A stretch of DNA of 54,635 nt from Flavobacteriaceae bacterium (GTDB lineage Bacteria; Bacteroidota; Bacteroidia; Flavobacteriales; Flavobacteriaceae). The translations under genes were made by a program, and so were the position numbers. The DNA is taken from NCBI GenBank assembly GCA_024644725.1, contig JAHEHE010000007.1, positions 1-54,635 on the forward strand, given 5' to 3'. Positions 33,264 to 42,527 of this stretch are shown piece by piece (the stretch's first letter is position 1; each line of letters starts with the position of its first letter). Under the pieces are notes generated by a model. It did not search any database and was not told where the DNA came from. It was given only the letters and a program-made list of their open reading frames with translations.

Positions 33264-34688
33264 CTAATTTGTTTTTGAAAGTCCGAGGGATTCGGCCTTT
33301 TTTACCATGAAGGCATAAGCCTCGTCGTAATCATTGGCGATCTCGCCTTCGAGAATGGCCTCTTTGATCGAATCCTTGATCAGACCGATTTCGCGACAGG
33401 GTTTTAGCTGGAAAGTCTCCATGATGAGCTCCCCGGAAATGGGAGGTTGGAAGTTACGCACATGGTCCCTCTCCTCCACTTCTTTTATTTTCTGCCGGAC
33501 TTGCTTGAAATTATTTAGATATTCCTGCTCTTTCTTTTTGTTTTTCGTTGTGATGTCTGCCTCGCAATGGGTCATCAGGTCATCGAGGTCCTCACCGGCG
33601 TCAAAGATCAGCCGGCGCACAGCGGAATCCGTCACGTTCTCAGCCAAAACCACGGGTCTCGAGCTCATCATGACGATTTTCTGTACGTACTTCATCTTCT
33701 CATTCAAGGGCATTTTCAAACGTTTGAAGATCGTCTTGACCATTTTTGAGCCAACAAACTCATGTCCGTGAAAGGTCCATCCGATTTTTTTGTCAAACTT
33801 TTTGGTCGGAGCCTTGCCAATGTCGTGCAAAAGTGCCGCCCAACGCAGCCAGGGATTATCCGTTTTTTCGGATATGTTATCAACGACCTGAAGGGTGTGG
33901 TAAAAATTGTCTTTGTGCTTTTGACCTCGAATCTGCTCCACCCCTTTCAAGGCAGACAGCTCCGGCAGAATATAAGGCAGGAGGTCGGTCTCAAACAACA
34001 ACTTCAATCCGATAGAGGGCTTCGGGCTCATCAATATTTTATGAAGTTCATCCACGATGCGCTCTTTGCTCACGATGTTTATTCGATCGGAGTTCCTTCG
34101 AATCGAATCCAGGCAAACGGGATCAATGGCAAAGCCTAGCTGACTGGAAAAGCGGATGGCTCGCATCATTCTGAGCGGGTCATCGCTGAAAGTAACATCC
34201 GGGTCAAGAGGAGTTCTTATGATCTTATCCTGCAGGTCCTGAAGACCATTGAACGGATCGAGCAAGCTTCCGTAGCTCTCCTTAATCAGGCTGATGGCCA
34301 TAGCATTAATGGTGAAATCTCTTCGGTTTTGATCGTCCTTGAGCGTTCCTGTCTCTACGCGTGGGTTTCGGCTGTCTTGAGTATAGGATTCTTTGCGGGC
34401 ACCGACGAATTCCACTTCGAGCTGATCATCCTTGAGCATGGCCGTTCCATAGGTCTTGAAAATTTGAACCTTGCGTTCCCCGGGCAAAAGCTCTGCCACC
34501 CGGCTTGCCAGTTCAATGCCACTGCCCACGGCAACGATGTCTATGTCTTTCGATTTTTCCCTATCGAGGATATAGTCTCGCACATAGCCCCCAATGACAT
34601 AGGAATCCACACCAATCTGGGCGGCCGCCTCAGAAATGGTTTCGAAGATGGACAGTGAAATCGCAGATCTATAGTTGTTGTTCAGCAC
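33264..34688 (-). CDS. cca: CCA-adding tRNA nucleotidyltransferase with HD domain
   Basis: The 474-residue enzyme has the polymerase beta-like nucleotidyltransferase motif GGYVRDYILD and the catalytic acidic pair KDIDIVAVG, with RRDFTINAMA downstream. A C-terminal HD phosphohydrolase-type domain follows (LLHDIGKAPTKKF at about 288). It adds or repairs the tRNA 3' CCA. It is probably needed for the window's tRNA-Pro(GGG), which lacks an encoded CCA. It is the last gene of a minus-strand run with tsaC-like, GT2 and dapD. Confidence 0.93.
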   Translation of the reverse strand: MLNNNYRSAISLSIFETISEAAAQIGVDSYVIGGYVRDYILDREKSKDIDIVAVGSGIELASRVAELLPGERKVQIFKTYGTAMLKDDQLEVEFVGARKESYTQDSRNPRVETGTLKDDQNRRDFTINAMAISLIKESYGSLLDPFNGLQDLQDKIIRTPLDPDVTFSDDPLRMMRAIRFSSQLGFAIDPVCLDSIRRNSDRINIVSKERIVDELHKILMSPKPSIGLKLLFETDLLPYILPELSALKGVEQIRGQKHKDNFYHTLQVVDNISEKTDNPWLRWAALLHDIGKAPTKKFDKKIGWTFHGHEFVGSKMVKTIFKRLKMPLNEKMKYVQKIVMMSSRPVVLAENVTDSAVRRLIFDAGEDLDDLMTHCEADITTKNKKKEQEYLNNFKQVRQKIKEVEERDHVRNFQPPISGELIMETFQLKPCREIGLIKDSIKEAILEGEIANDYDEAYAFMVKKAESLGLSKTN

Positions 34689-34694
34689 CTGTTT

Positions 34695-35255
34695 CTACTT
34701 TCTAATGAAAATGATCTGTCCATCCTGATCAATTTTTACGATCTGGGAAGCAGACTCTTGAGTTTCGTGGCGCGACAAATTTACTATATAATCCGCTTCC
34801 GCCAAAAGCTCCTTGTCGATGTCCGAGAAACAGGTTGGCGAAGGTGAGCCGCTGTAATTGGCTGATGTCGATATAATGGGTTTGCCAAAGGCACGTATCA
34901 AATTGACACAGAAATCATTCTGAGGCATTCGAATCGCAATGGTGTTGTCAGAAGATATCGCGTTTGATGCGATTCCTCTCGGGTCGGCATAGATGACCGT
35001 TGTGGGTTTGGTCGCATTTCTCAAAAATTCTGTAACTCCTTCCGGAATGAAAGGTACATAGGTTTTCAACATCTCCCAGTCGCTTACCAGCGTAACCAGG
35101 CTCTTGCTTTCTGCGCGCCTTTTGATTCTATAGATGCGGGCGACGGCATCTTCAGAGGTCGCATCGCAACCGATGCCCCAAATGGTATCGGTAGGGTAAA
35201 TCAAAATTCCTCCCGATTTCAAGGCGTTCAAGGAAGATTCAATTTCTGCAATCAT
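34695..35255 (-). CDS. L-threonylcarbamoyladenylate synthase (TsaC/YrdC-Sua5 family)
   Basis: The 186-residue protein matches the YrdC domain: ILIYPTDTIWGIGCDA near the N-terminus, RIYRIKRRAESKSLVTLVS (the K-R...P-like substrate loop), IAIRMPQNDF and IISTSANYSGS. It makes threonylcarbamoyl-AMP for tRNA t6A modification. The Sua5 C-terminal domain is absent, so it is the short TsaC form. It overlaps the GT2 gene upstream by ATGA. Confidence 0.92.
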   Translation of the reverse strand: MIAEIESSLNALKSGGILIYPTDTIWGIGCDATSEDAVARIYRIKRRAESKSLVTLVSDWEMLKTYVPFIPEGVTEFLRNATKPTTVIYADPRGIASNAISSDNTIAIRMPQNDFCVNLIRAFGKPIISTSANYSGSPSPTCFSDIDKELLAEADYIVNLSRHETQESASQIVKIDQDGQIIFIRK

Positions 35256-36028
35256 AATTTCGGTTTCATATAGACATCAGCATCCTTAGATTGAGCATAG
35301 CGTTCCCCGAGATATCTGTAACGCTTCCAAACACCCAGCGCATGAGCCCTTGCCAACTCATAACCCGCCTTTCCGTCAAGTATGCCCATTCGAATGATAT
35401 AATGCACAAAAAAACGAAAGGCAGGTTTCGCCATCAAGAGCCAGAATCTCGACTTTTGGTTCTTGCGGAAAAGCTCTTCGGCCTGAAGCCGCGCATACAT
35501 TTCCAGTTTCTTCGAATACTGCTCATCGCTTCTGTAGGAATAGTGGTCGAGCCGATTCTTCAAAAACCCAACAGGACCATCGGTGTCAATGGTCTCGTGC
35601 ACAAGTTTTCCGTTGTATCGCCCACTTCCTTTCTTGAAAAGCCGAATGGCCTTGTCTGTCTGCCAACCGCCGTAACGCACCCTCTTATCCTTAAAATAAA
35701 AATTCCTGTAGAGGAAATACGCGACTTTGTCTCCGGGGTTTTCAACAGATCTCACAATTTCGTCCGCCAGCTGATCTGATACCCTTTCGTCAGCGTCGAT
35801 GACAAGAATCCATTCGTGGGATGCCTGCCGAATGGCAAAATTCTTTTGATTGGAAAAATCGTCAAACTTTCGTCGGATGGTATTTACACCCAAATCCCGG
35901 GCGATTTCGACCGTTTTGTCTGAGCTGAAAGAATCGATGACCATTATTTCATCAGCAAAGCTCACCGTCCGGATCGCCTCCGAAATGAAATTCTCCTCAT
36001 TCAAAGTTGGAATAATGGCTGTGATCAT
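35252..36028 (-). CDS. Family 2 glycosyltransferase (WaaE/KdtX-like)
   Basis: The 258-residue protein has a GT-A fold. The N-terminal ITAIIPTLNEENFI and the metal-binding VIDADERV (DxD-type) are visible, with SNQKNFAIRQASHEWIL between them. The C-terminal half has one hydrophobic, membrane-associated stretch. The layout resembles LPS-core glucosyltransferases, so a sugar addition to lipopolysaccharide or another envelope glycan is likely. Not in a surface-polysaccharide cluster; coupled by ATGA to the tsaC-like gene. Confidence 0.9.
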   Translation of the reverse strand: MITAIIPTLNEENFISEAIRTVSFADEIMVIDSFSSDKTVEIARDLGVNTIRRKFDDFSNQKNFAIRQASHEWILVIDADERVSDQLADEIVRSVENPGDKVAYFLYRNFYFKDKRVRYGGWQTDKAIRLFKKGSGRYNGKLVHETIDTDGPVGFLKNRLDHYSYRSDEQYSKKLEMYARLQAEELFRKNQKSRFWLLMAKPAFRFFVHYIIRMGILDGKAGYELARAHALGVWKRYRYLGERYAQSKDADVYMKPKL

Positions 36029-36037
36029 GAAAAAATA

Positions 36038-36853
36038 TTAGACCGCCACCGAATACTCTCTCAATGCGTCGTTCAGTGAGGTCTTTTTATTTGTGCTTTC
36101 TTTTCTGACACCAATGATCAGGGCACAGGGAACCTGAAAGTCACCTGCCGGAAAAGTTTTGGTATAGCTCCCCGGAATCACAACCGAGCGCGCTGGAACG
36201 CGACCTTTCATCTCAACAGGTTCAGAACCGGTCACATCGATGATCTTCGTTGACGCCGTTAGCACCACATTGGCACCCAAAACAGCTTCCTTTTCAACGC
36301 GAACGCCTTCCACCACAATGCATCTGGAGCCGACAAACACGTTGTCCTCTATGATGACGGGAGCGGCTTGAAGTGGCTCCAAAACCCCGCCTATTCCCAC
36401 TCCACCACTGAGGTGCACATTCTTACCAATCTGAGCGCAGCTTCCAACCGTTGCCCAGGTGTCCACCATGGTACCTTCATCTACATAGGCGCCAATATTG
36501 ACATAACTTGGCATCAATATCGTACCCCTGGAGATATAGGATCCGAAGCGAGCCACGGCATGCGGCACAACGCGTATCTCTTTCTCCTTATATCCTGATT
36601 TGAGTGGAATTTTATCGTGATACTCGAAAATACCGGCTTCCATGGTTTCCATCTTCTGAATCGGAAAGTAAAGCACGACAGCCTTCTTGACCCACTCGTT
36701 CACCTGCCAGCCATCTTCTCTGGGTTCGGCTACCCGAAGTGTTCCTTGATCGAGCAACCCAATTACTTCCCGAATTGCCTTTTGGGTGTCTTCCTCCTTT
36801 AAAAGCGACCGGTCCTCAAAGGCTTTCTCAATGGTTTCTCTTAGTATTTTCAT
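36038..36853 (-). CDS. dapD: Tetrahydrodipicolinate N-succinyltransferase
   Basis: The 271-residue hexapeptide-repeat enzyme succinylates tetrahydrodipicolinate in lysine and diaminopimelate synthesis. The left-handed beta-helix part is clear in VNIGAYVDEGTMVDTWATVGSCAQIGKNVHLSGGVGIGGVLEPLQ, with VFVGSRCIVVEGV after it and VIPGSYTK near the C-terminus. Length fits the family. Its promoter is back to back with that of ruvX. Confidence 0.96.
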   Translation of the reverse strand: MKILRETIEKAFEDRSLLKEEDTQKAIREVIGLLDQGTLRVAEPREDGWQVNEWVKKAVVLYFPIQKMETMEAGIFEYHDKIPLKSGYKEKEIRVVPHAVARFGSYISRGTILMPSYVNIGAYVDEGTMVDTWATVGSCAQIGKNVHLSGGVGIGGVLEPLQAAPVIIEDNVFVGSRCIVVEGVRVEKEAVLGANVVLTASTKIIDVTGSEPVEMKGRVPARSVVIPGSYTKTFPAGDFQVPCALIIGVRKESTNKKTSLNDALREYSVAV

Positions 36854-36870
36854 AGGATTTGATTAAGTCG

Positions 36871-36878
36871 CAAATATA
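36871..36878 (-). promoter_or_regulatory. -7 box (TATATTTG) of dapD
   Basis: On the minus strand a perfect TAnnTTTG lies 17 bases before the dapD ATG. It faces away from a matching box for ruvX 57 bases to the right. Confidence 0.55.
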
Positions 36879-36934
36879 AAGAAGCAGATAGAAAAATTCC
36901 ATTTTTTATACATTCTTTTAAATCAAAAAAGAAG

Positions 36935-36942
36935 TAAATTTG
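36935..36942 (+). promoter_or_regulatory. -7 box (TAAATTTG) of ruvX
   Basis: A perfect TAnnTTTG lies 18 bases before the ruvX ATG. The AT-rich 36879-36934 interval between the two divergent boxes would hold both -33 regions. Confidence 0.55.
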
Positions 36943-36959
36943 CCAAAATTCGGGGATAG

Positions 36960-37373
36960 ATGTCACAAATACTGGCGATGGATTATGGAGCCAAGAGAAC
37001 GGGGATCGCGGTCACTGACGACATGCAGATCATCGCCTCCGGACTAACCACGGTAGCCACAGAATCACTTCTTGACTTTCTCGATTCCTATGTAAAGAAA
37101 GAGAAAGTGGAATTGTTTTTGATCGGAGAACCCAAGCAGCGAGACAACAGCCCCTCGGACATTGAATATGAGATCCGACCTTTTTTGAAAAAGCTCAGTG
37201 CGAGATTTCCTGACATCCCCATCGAGAGAGTGGATGAACGGTTTACTTCGAAAATGGCTTTTCAAACAATGATTGACAGTGGGATGAGCAAAGGGAAAAG
37301 AAAAAACAAGGCCCTGGTTGACGAGATCAGTGCCACAATCATTCTACAGTCCTATTTGTCGGGCAGGAAATAA
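36960..37373 (+). CDS. ruvX: YqgF/RuvX-family Holliday junction resolvase-like nuclease
   Basis: The 137-residue RNase H-fold protein begins with the acidic motif ILAMDYGAKRTGIAVTD. It has the later acidic helix VDERFTSKMA and a C-terminal VDEISATIILQSYL, matching the family's three conserved acidic positions. YqgF proteins are linked to pre-16S rRNA 5'-end processing as well as junction cleavage. It heads a plus-strand run with def, DUF5606 and mazG. Confidence 0.93.
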   Translation: MSQILAMDYGAKRTGIAVTDDMQIIASGLTTVATESLLDFLDSYVKKEKVELFLIGEPKQRDNSPSDIEYEIRPFLKKLSARFPDIPIERVDERFTSKMAFQTMIDSGMSKGKRKNKALVDEISATIILQSYLSGRK

Positions 37374-37408
37374 TGAAATGAGGCAATGAACAGAATAAAA
37401 AGAATCTT

Positions 37409-37993
37409 ATGGTATTACCGATTGTAGCGTATGGGGACCCGGTGCTCAGGAGAGTTGGAAAAGACATAAACAAAGATTATCCGGGCCTTGAGGAATTGAT
37501 CGAGAACATGAAAGAAACCATGAAAAACGCCCAGGGAGTGGGTTTGGCTGCCCCTCAAGTTGGACGTGACATTCGCTTGTTTCTGATCGATGCCTCTCCT
37601 TTCTCTGAAAATGAGGAGCTCGAAGAGGAAGAAAGAGCTTTCTTAAAGGACTTTAAGCAAACTTTCATCAATGCCCGGATCGTAGAAGAGCAGGGCGATG
37701 AATGGGCCTTCAACGAGGGTTGTCTCAGTATTCCGAATATCAATGAGGACGTATACAGACCGGAGGTCATTCATGTGGAGTATCTGGACGAAGACTTTAC
37801 AGAGAGACAAGAAACGCTCACCGGTCTGGCCGCACGTATCTTCCAGCACGAGTATGATCACATCGAAGGCATCTTATTTACCGATAAGTTGTCTTCCCTG
37901 AAGAAAAGATTGTTAAAAAAGAAACTGGAAAATATCTCCAAGGGAAAAGTTGATGTTTCGTACAGGATGAAATTTCCAAATATCAAAAAATAA
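37409..37993 (+). CDS. def: Peptide deformylase
   Basis: This metalloenzyme removes the N-formyl group from new proteins. The 194-residue product has all three motifs: GVGLAAPQVG (motif 1), EGCLSI (motif 2, metal-binding Cys) and QHEYDHIEG (motif 3, HExxH-type). An acidic insertion (ENEELEEEERAFLKDFKQ) lies between motifs 1 and 2, common in Bacteroidota members. It follows ruvX by 35 bases. Confidence 0.97.
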   Translation: MVLPIVAYGDPVLRRVGKDINKDYPGLEELIENMKETMKNAQGVGLAAPQVGRDIRLFLIDASPFSENEELEEEERAFLKDFKQTFINARIVEEQGDEWAFNEGCLSIPNINEDVYRPEVIHVEYLDEDFTERQETLTGLAARIFQHEYDHIEGILFTDKLSSLKKRLLKKKLENISKGKVDVSYRMKFPNIKK

Positions 37994-38002
37994 AATCAGA
38001 TT

Positions 38003-38443
38003 ATGAGTTTAGAAAAAGTTATTGCCATATCGGGCAAACCCGGCCTGTTCGAGATTATTTCAAGAACCAAGTCAGGCTTGATTGTTCAATCCATTTCAGA
38101 CGGCAAGCGTTTTCCGGTAAACAGTGTCCATAATGTCAGCACCTTGAGCGACATTGCCATATACACCTACGAGGAAGAAGTTCCGCTCCCGGAAGTGCTC
38201 TCCAACATTTATGGCAAAGAAGAGGGAAAATCTTCGATCGATCCCAAATCCGACAAGCAGACTTTGCTTGAATATTTTGGAGAAGTGCTGCCCGGTTTTG
38301 ATGAGGAGCGCGTTTATCCGTCGAACATCAAAAAAGTGATTTCCTGGTACAACACCCTGGTGGAGGGAAAATTTGATTTTGAAAGCCTCAAAAACGACGA
38401 AACAGAAGAGGATTCAGAGACGGAAGAATCCACTTCGCAGTAA
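38003..38443 (+). CDS. DUF5606 protein
   Basis: The 146-residue soluble protein begins with LEKVIAISGKPGLFEIIS and SISDGKRFPVNSVHNVSTLSDIAIYT, which identify the Bacteroidota-restricted DUF5606 family. The middle is acidic and the last 20 residues are a Glu/Asp/Ser-rich tail. No function is known. It sits between def and mazG, ten bases after def. Confidence 0.9.
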   Translation: MSLEKVIAISGKPGLFEIISRTKSGLIVQSISDGKRFPVNSVHNVSTLSDIAIYTYEEEVPLPEVLSNIYGKEEGKSSIDPKSDKQTLLEYFGEVLPGFDEERVYPSNIKKVISWYNTLVEGKFDFESLKNDETEEDSETEESTSQ

Positions 38444-38456
38444 GAATCCACTTGTG

Positions 38457-39236
38457 ATGAACAACAGACAAGAACAGCTCAAAGCCTTTGGCGAACTCCT
38501 GGACATCATGGACGAGCTTCGGCAGAAATGCCCCTGGGACAAAAAGCAAACCCTTGAATCCCTTCGTCATCTCACCATCGAGGAGACCTATGAATTGGGC
38601 GATGCTATACTCGACAGGGACATGAATGAAATTCGAAAGGAATTGGGCGACTTGTTGCTTCATATTGTATTCTATTCGAAAATAGGATCAGAGACCCGGG
38701 ATTTTGACATCAAAGACGTGATCGATGGAATCAACGAAAAACTGATACACAGGCATCCCCATGTGTTCGGTGACACGGTGGTGGAAGACGAGGAGCAGGT
38801 GGCACAAAACTGGGAACAACTCAAACTCAAAGAAGGCAAAAAATCGATTCTCGAAGGGGTTCCCAAGTCACTTCCTGCCATGATCAAAGCGAGTCGGATC
38901 CAGGACAAAGCAGCCAGTGCAGGATTCGATTGGGAGGAGCCCGGGCAGGTTATGGACAAGGTGAAAGAAGAGCTCGCCGAGCTGGAGCAGGAACTTGAGA
39001 ATCCGGGCAACGATAAGATCGAAGCTGAGTTTGGAGACGTCCTGTTTTCGATGATCAATTTCTCCCGATTTATCAAAGTGGATCCCGAAAGCGCCCTGGA
39101 ACGGACCAACAAGAAATTCATAAAACGCTTCCGGTATCTTGAAGAGGAGGCTAAGAAAAATGGAGAATCGCTCAAAGATCTCACCCTTGAGCAGATGGAT
39201 GTATACTGGAACCAATCCAAAAAGCATTTCGAGTAA
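38457..39236 (+). CDS. mazG: Nucleoside triphosphate pyrophosphohydrolase MazG
   Basis: The 259-residue all-alpha enzyme hydrolyses non-canonical or excess (d)NTPs to monophosphates and pyrophosphate. The first MazG domain has CPWDKKQTLESLRHLTIEE and EETYELGDAI...ELGDLLLHI. A second, similar domain follows (VKEELAELEQEL...EFGDVLFSMINFSRF). The two-domain form and length are typical. The ATG at 38457 follows the DUF5606 stop by 13 bases; an earlier in-frame start would lie inside that gene. Confidence 0.93.
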   Translation: MNNRQEQLKAFGELLDIMDELRQKCPWDKKQTLESLRHLTIEETYELGDAILDRDMNEIRKELGDLLLHIVFYSKIGSETRDFDIKDVIDGINEKLIHRHPHVFGDTVVEDEEQVAQNWEQLKLKEGKKSILEGVPKSLPAMIKASRIQDKAASAGFDWEEPGQVMDKVKEELAELEQELENPGNDKIEAEFGDVLFSMINFSRFIKVDPESALERTNKKFIKRFRYLEEEAKKNGESLKDLTLEQMDVYWNQSKKHFE

Positions 39237-39325
39237 AGTACCCCTGGCTATCTGTGGTCTCGAAAAACATTTCAGGTGCAAAAAATAATCCCTAATTTTA
39301 GGTCTTGATTCAGACCTGTATTTTC

Positions 39326-40087
39326 ATGAAACACCTTTATATCTTTTGTCTTGGCCTTTTATTCCTGCATCAAGGAAGTACGGCACAGGAGCAGAAGACC
39401 GGCTTCCAGGGGGAGACGATACAATTCAATTCGGGAGATGGAATTCGGGTCACGGCCGACCTGTATATGACCGAGAGCGCCGACGCTCCTTTTATCATTC
39501 TATTTCACCAGGCGGGTTACAGCAGGGGCGAGTACCGGGAGATCGCACCTCGTCTCAATGCTTTGGGATACAATTGCATGGCTGTCGACCAACGATCCGG
39601 AAAAGAGGTGGCCGGAATTCAGAACCTGACCCACAAGATGGCAGTCGAAAACAACCTTCCGACCGAATATCTAGATGCCCTGACTGACATTGAAGCCGCC
39701 TATGTCTATGTCAAACACGGGATCAAACCTGGAAAATTGATTCTCTGGGGAAGCTCCTACTCTGCTGCTTTGATGTTTTATATGGGTAGTGAGCATCACA
39801 AAAACATTGCTGGCATATTGGCTTTTGCACCGGGAGAGTATTTCAAAATCAATGGCAAGGAGATAAAAACGTTTGCTTCAAAAGTGACCGCTCCGGTGTT
39901 TGTGACCTCGGCGAAAAACGAGTATCCCAAATGGAAATCCATATACGACGCCGTACAAGCAGAAAAGTTCTCCTATCTTCCCGAAAATGAGGGCAAGCAC
40001 GGCTCAAAGGCACTTTGGAAAAACAATCCGGGACACGAGATGTACTGGGATGCCGTCGAAAAGTTTTTGGCAAAAATCAAACAGTAA
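39326..40087 (+). CDS. Exported alpha/beta hydrolase
   Basis: The 253-residue protein has a signal peptide (about residues 1-21, ending STAQE). The nucleophile elbow is WGSSYSAA, and a DQRSGKE stretch lies before it. The C-terminal His is likely in EGKHGSKALW. It resembles the serine hydrolase group that includes dienelactone hydrolases and esterases. I use the ATG at 39326, where the signal sequence starts, instead of a TTG at 39305, because a -7-like TAATTTTA lies immediately before that TTG. Substrate unknown. Confidence 0.85.
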   Translation: MKHLYIFCLGLLFLHQGSTAQEQKTGFQGETIQFNSGDGIRVTADLYMTESADAPFIILFHQAGYSRGEYREIAPRLNALGYNCMAVDQRSGKEVAGIQNLTHKMAVENNLPTEYLDALTDIEAAYVYVKHGIKPGKLILWGSSYSAALMFYMGSEHHKNIAGILAFAPGEYFKINGKEIKTFASKVTAPVFVTSAKNEYPKWKSIYDAVQAEKFSYLPENEGKHGSKALWKNNPGHEMYWDAVEKFLAKIKQ

Positions 40088-40109
40088 AACATTACAAATT
40101 AACAGGACC

Positions 40110-41210
40110 ATGCACGCATTCATCAAAAGATCAACACTGACAACAATTTTATTTATCGCCGCAGTCGTGACCTCATGTCAGGAAAAACAGAGTCCTGCAG
40201 AGGTGAAGACCGCGCAAAACCAAACTGAGTCAATAACTGAAAAACCTCTTGCGCTCGTCATTCACGGAGGTGCGGGGACCATAAAAAGAGAAAACATGAC
40301 CGAGGAGATGGAGGCGGCTTACCGGGCTAAACTGCAGGAAGCCCTCGATGCCGGTTATGCGGTTCTCGAAGCCGGTGGAACCTCGGTAGAAGCGGTGCGA
40401 AGTGCCATTAACATCATGGAGGACTCTCCGCTTTTCAATGCCGGCAAAGGGGCTGTCTTCAATAGCCTGGGGAAACACGAGCTGGACGCGTCCATCATGG
40501 AAGGTCAAACTTTGAATGCAGGTGCCGTTGCTGGAGTCACAAAGATCAGAAACCCTATCGACGCAGCGATCCTTGTCAAAGACAGCACCCGACACGTCAT
40601 GCTGTCTGGCGCGGGTGCGGAAGAGTTTGTGGGCCAATACGGAATTACCATGGTCGAAACCTCCTATTTCGATACAGAGAAAAGACGGGAGCAATTGCAC
40701 AAGGCGCAAGGCAAGGAAAAAGTTATGCTTGATCATTCCTCACTTCTAGACAAAACCCCAGGTCGCGACGCTGCCCCCATTGACGATCATAAATACGGCA
40801 CGGTAGGTTGCGTAGCTCTGGACAAAGAAGGCAATCTGGCAGCAGGAACCTCTACAGGGGGCATGACCAACAAAAAATTTGGACGGATTGGCGACTCGCC
40901 TATCATTGGGGCCGGAAACTATGCCAACAATTTGACCTGTGGGGTTTCCTGCACGGGCACAGGAGAGTTTTTCATCCGGACCCTGGCTGCCCATGAAGCT
41001 TCAAATCTGATGCTTTACAAAGGAATGAAAGTCGATCAGGCCCTAGAGGAAGTGATCCGTCAGATACAGGAACTCGGGGGCGATGGAGGCATGATCGCCC
41101 TGGACAAGGATGGGAATGTCGCCTGGGATTTCAATACAGCAGGCATGTACAGGGCCTTCAGAAAGTCGACCGGCGAGAATAAAATTGAGATCTATGAGAA
41201 AACGCAATAG
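40110..41210 (+). CDS. Isoaspartyl peptidase/L-asparaginase (Ntn hydrolase), lipoprotein
   Basis: The 366-residue Ntn-hydrolase precursor should cleave itself before Thr231 (DHKYGTVG), giving the nucleophile of the beta subunit. The alpha subunit has the family's VIHGGAGTIKRE and the following helix; the beta subunit holds GNLAAGTSTGGMTNKKFGRIGDSPIIGAG. The signal peptide ends in a lipobox (VTSC, then QEK), so a membrane-anchored periplasmic enzyme is expected. Isoaspartyl dipeptides or asparagine are the likely substrates. I chose 40110 because the lipoprotein signal starts there and the longer frame overlaps the previous gene. Confidence 0.92.
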   Translation: MHAFIKRSTLTTILFIAAVVTSCQEKQSPAEVKTAQNQTESITEKPLALVIHGGAGTIKRENMTEEMEAAYRAKLQEALDAGYAVLEAGGTSVEAVRSAINIMEDSPLFNAGKGAVFNSLGKHELDASIMEGQTLNAGAVAGVTKIRNPIDAAILVKDSTRHVMLSGAGAEEFVGQYGITMVETSYFDTEKRREQLHKAQGKEKVMLDHSSLLDKTPGRDAAPIDDHKYGTVGCVALDKEGNLAAGTSTGGMTNKKFGRIGDSPIIGAGNYANNLTCGVSCTGTGEFFIRTLAAHEASNLMLYKGMKVDQALEEVIRQIQELGGDGGMIALDKDGNVAWDFNTAGMYRAFRKSTGENKIEIYEKTQ

Positions 41211-42492
41211 ATCTCGGGGTACGGGTTCACTTTTTACGCGGCTTGGACTCTGCCTGGTTTTGATTGTTTCACAAACCATGGCGGCTCAGGAAATCGAAAA
41301 AGACCTTCTGATCCGGCTCATGGAAGCACAAGGAGAAGACTTTCAATCGATTCTGAGTGAGCCCGAACGTTATCGAATTCAGATTCTTTACACTCAGATT
41401 GATCGAAATGAAAAGAATGAGCCCAGCTTCAGATCGTACTCATATGGAGTGTCTCCCGATACCTATTTCTATCCCGCAAGCAGCATAAAAATATTTGGAG
41501 CAGCACTTTCATTAGAGAAATTCAATAAGCTGGATATTAATAAATTAAATAGCGATACATATGTCAGTATTGACAGTAGCTTCTCCGGGCAAACCGCTGT
41601 ACTTCGCGATTCGACCTCGGCTTCCGGAAAACCTTCTTTCGGGCATTACCTCAAGAAGCTTCTGGTTTTGAGTGACAACGATGCCTACAATCGAACCTAC
41701 GAATTCATGGGCCAGGAAGCCCTGAATGAAAACCTCCATGCAAAAGGCTATGACCAACTCAGGCTTACTCACAGGTTGTCAATATCTCTGAGCCCCGAGG
41801 AAAATCAAAACACCAATGCCATGATCTTTTACGTTGATGACCCCGACCAACCGGTCTATTCGCAGAAGGCATTGGCCACTTCAAAGGATTTCTCAGCTGA
41901 ATCAGCCATTCTTTTAGGGGACAGTTACGTGAAAGGGGACGCAGTCATCAAAGGCCCCATGGATTTTTCCAAAAAGAATTATTGCACGGTTGAGGAGCTT
42001 CAACGGGCAATCAGATCCCTTATGTTCCCGGAGTCTTTGGAACAGGAAGCCCGATTTGACTTAACGACAGAAGACCTTCGCTTTCTGCGCACCTACATGT
42101 CTCAGCTCCCACGAGAAACCCGGCATCCTGACTACAGCGACAAACCCGACAATTACTGTAAGTTCTTTTTGTACGGGGATGACAATTCTGCCGAAATACC
42201 CGATCATATCCGAATTTTCAACAAGATCGGGCTTGCTTATGGCTTTTGCATCGACAATGCCTACATCGTCGATTTCAAAGAAAATGTTGAATTCATGCTG
42301 ACTGCCGTGATCTACGTGAATGAAAACAACAGGCTGAACGACGGAATCTATGAGTACGAAACCGTGGCTTTTCCGTTTCTGGCTCAGCTCGGGCGCGTGA
42401 TTTATGACCATGAACGCCAAAGAGACAGACCGAATCCACCGGACCTGACTGAATTCAAACTCAGCTATGACATTTCCAAATCTTCCAACTAA
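41194..42492 (+). CDS. Class A beta-lactamase-like serine hydrolase
   Basis: The 432-residue exported protein (signal peptide about residues 11-33, ending MAAQE) has the three penicillin-recognising motifs. These are SSIK (Ser96-Lys99), SDN (Ser160-Asn162) and KIG (Lys344-Gly346), where most family members have KTG or KSG. It is longer than true class A beta-lactamases (about 290), with an insertion between SDN and KIG, so an esterase or peptidase role is at least as likely as resistance. It overlaps the upstream asparaginase gene by 17 bases. Confidence 0.85.
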   Translation: MRKRNRSRGTGSLFTRLGLCLVLIVSQTMAAQEIEKDLLIRLMEAQGEDFQSILSEPERYRIQILYTQIDRNEKNEPSFRSYSYGVSPDTYFYPASSIKIFGAALSLEKFNKLDINKLNSDTYVSIDSSFSGQTAVLRDSTSASGKPSFGHYLKKLLVLSDNDAYNRTYEFMGQEALNENLHAKGYDQLRLTHRLSISLSPEENQNTNAMIFYVDDPDQPVYSQKALATSKDFSAESAILLGDSYVKGDAVIKGPMDFSKKNYCTVEELQRAIRSLMFPESLEQEARFDLTTEDLRFLRTYMSQLPRETRHPDYSDKPDNYCKFFLYGDDNSAEIPDHIRIFNKIGLAYGFCIDNAYIVDFKENVEFMLTAVIYVNENNRLNDGIYEYETVAFPFLAQLGRVIYDHERQRDRPNPPDLTEFKLSYDISKSSN

Positions 42493-42527
42493 TCTGAAAT
42501 ATCCAAGCATACCTTAACCAACCAAGT

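Noticed and set aside
41194-42492. True beta-lactamase resistance gene
   Set aside because: The three motifs are present but the protein is far longer than class A enzymes, has KIG for KTG, and shows no resistance-type context.
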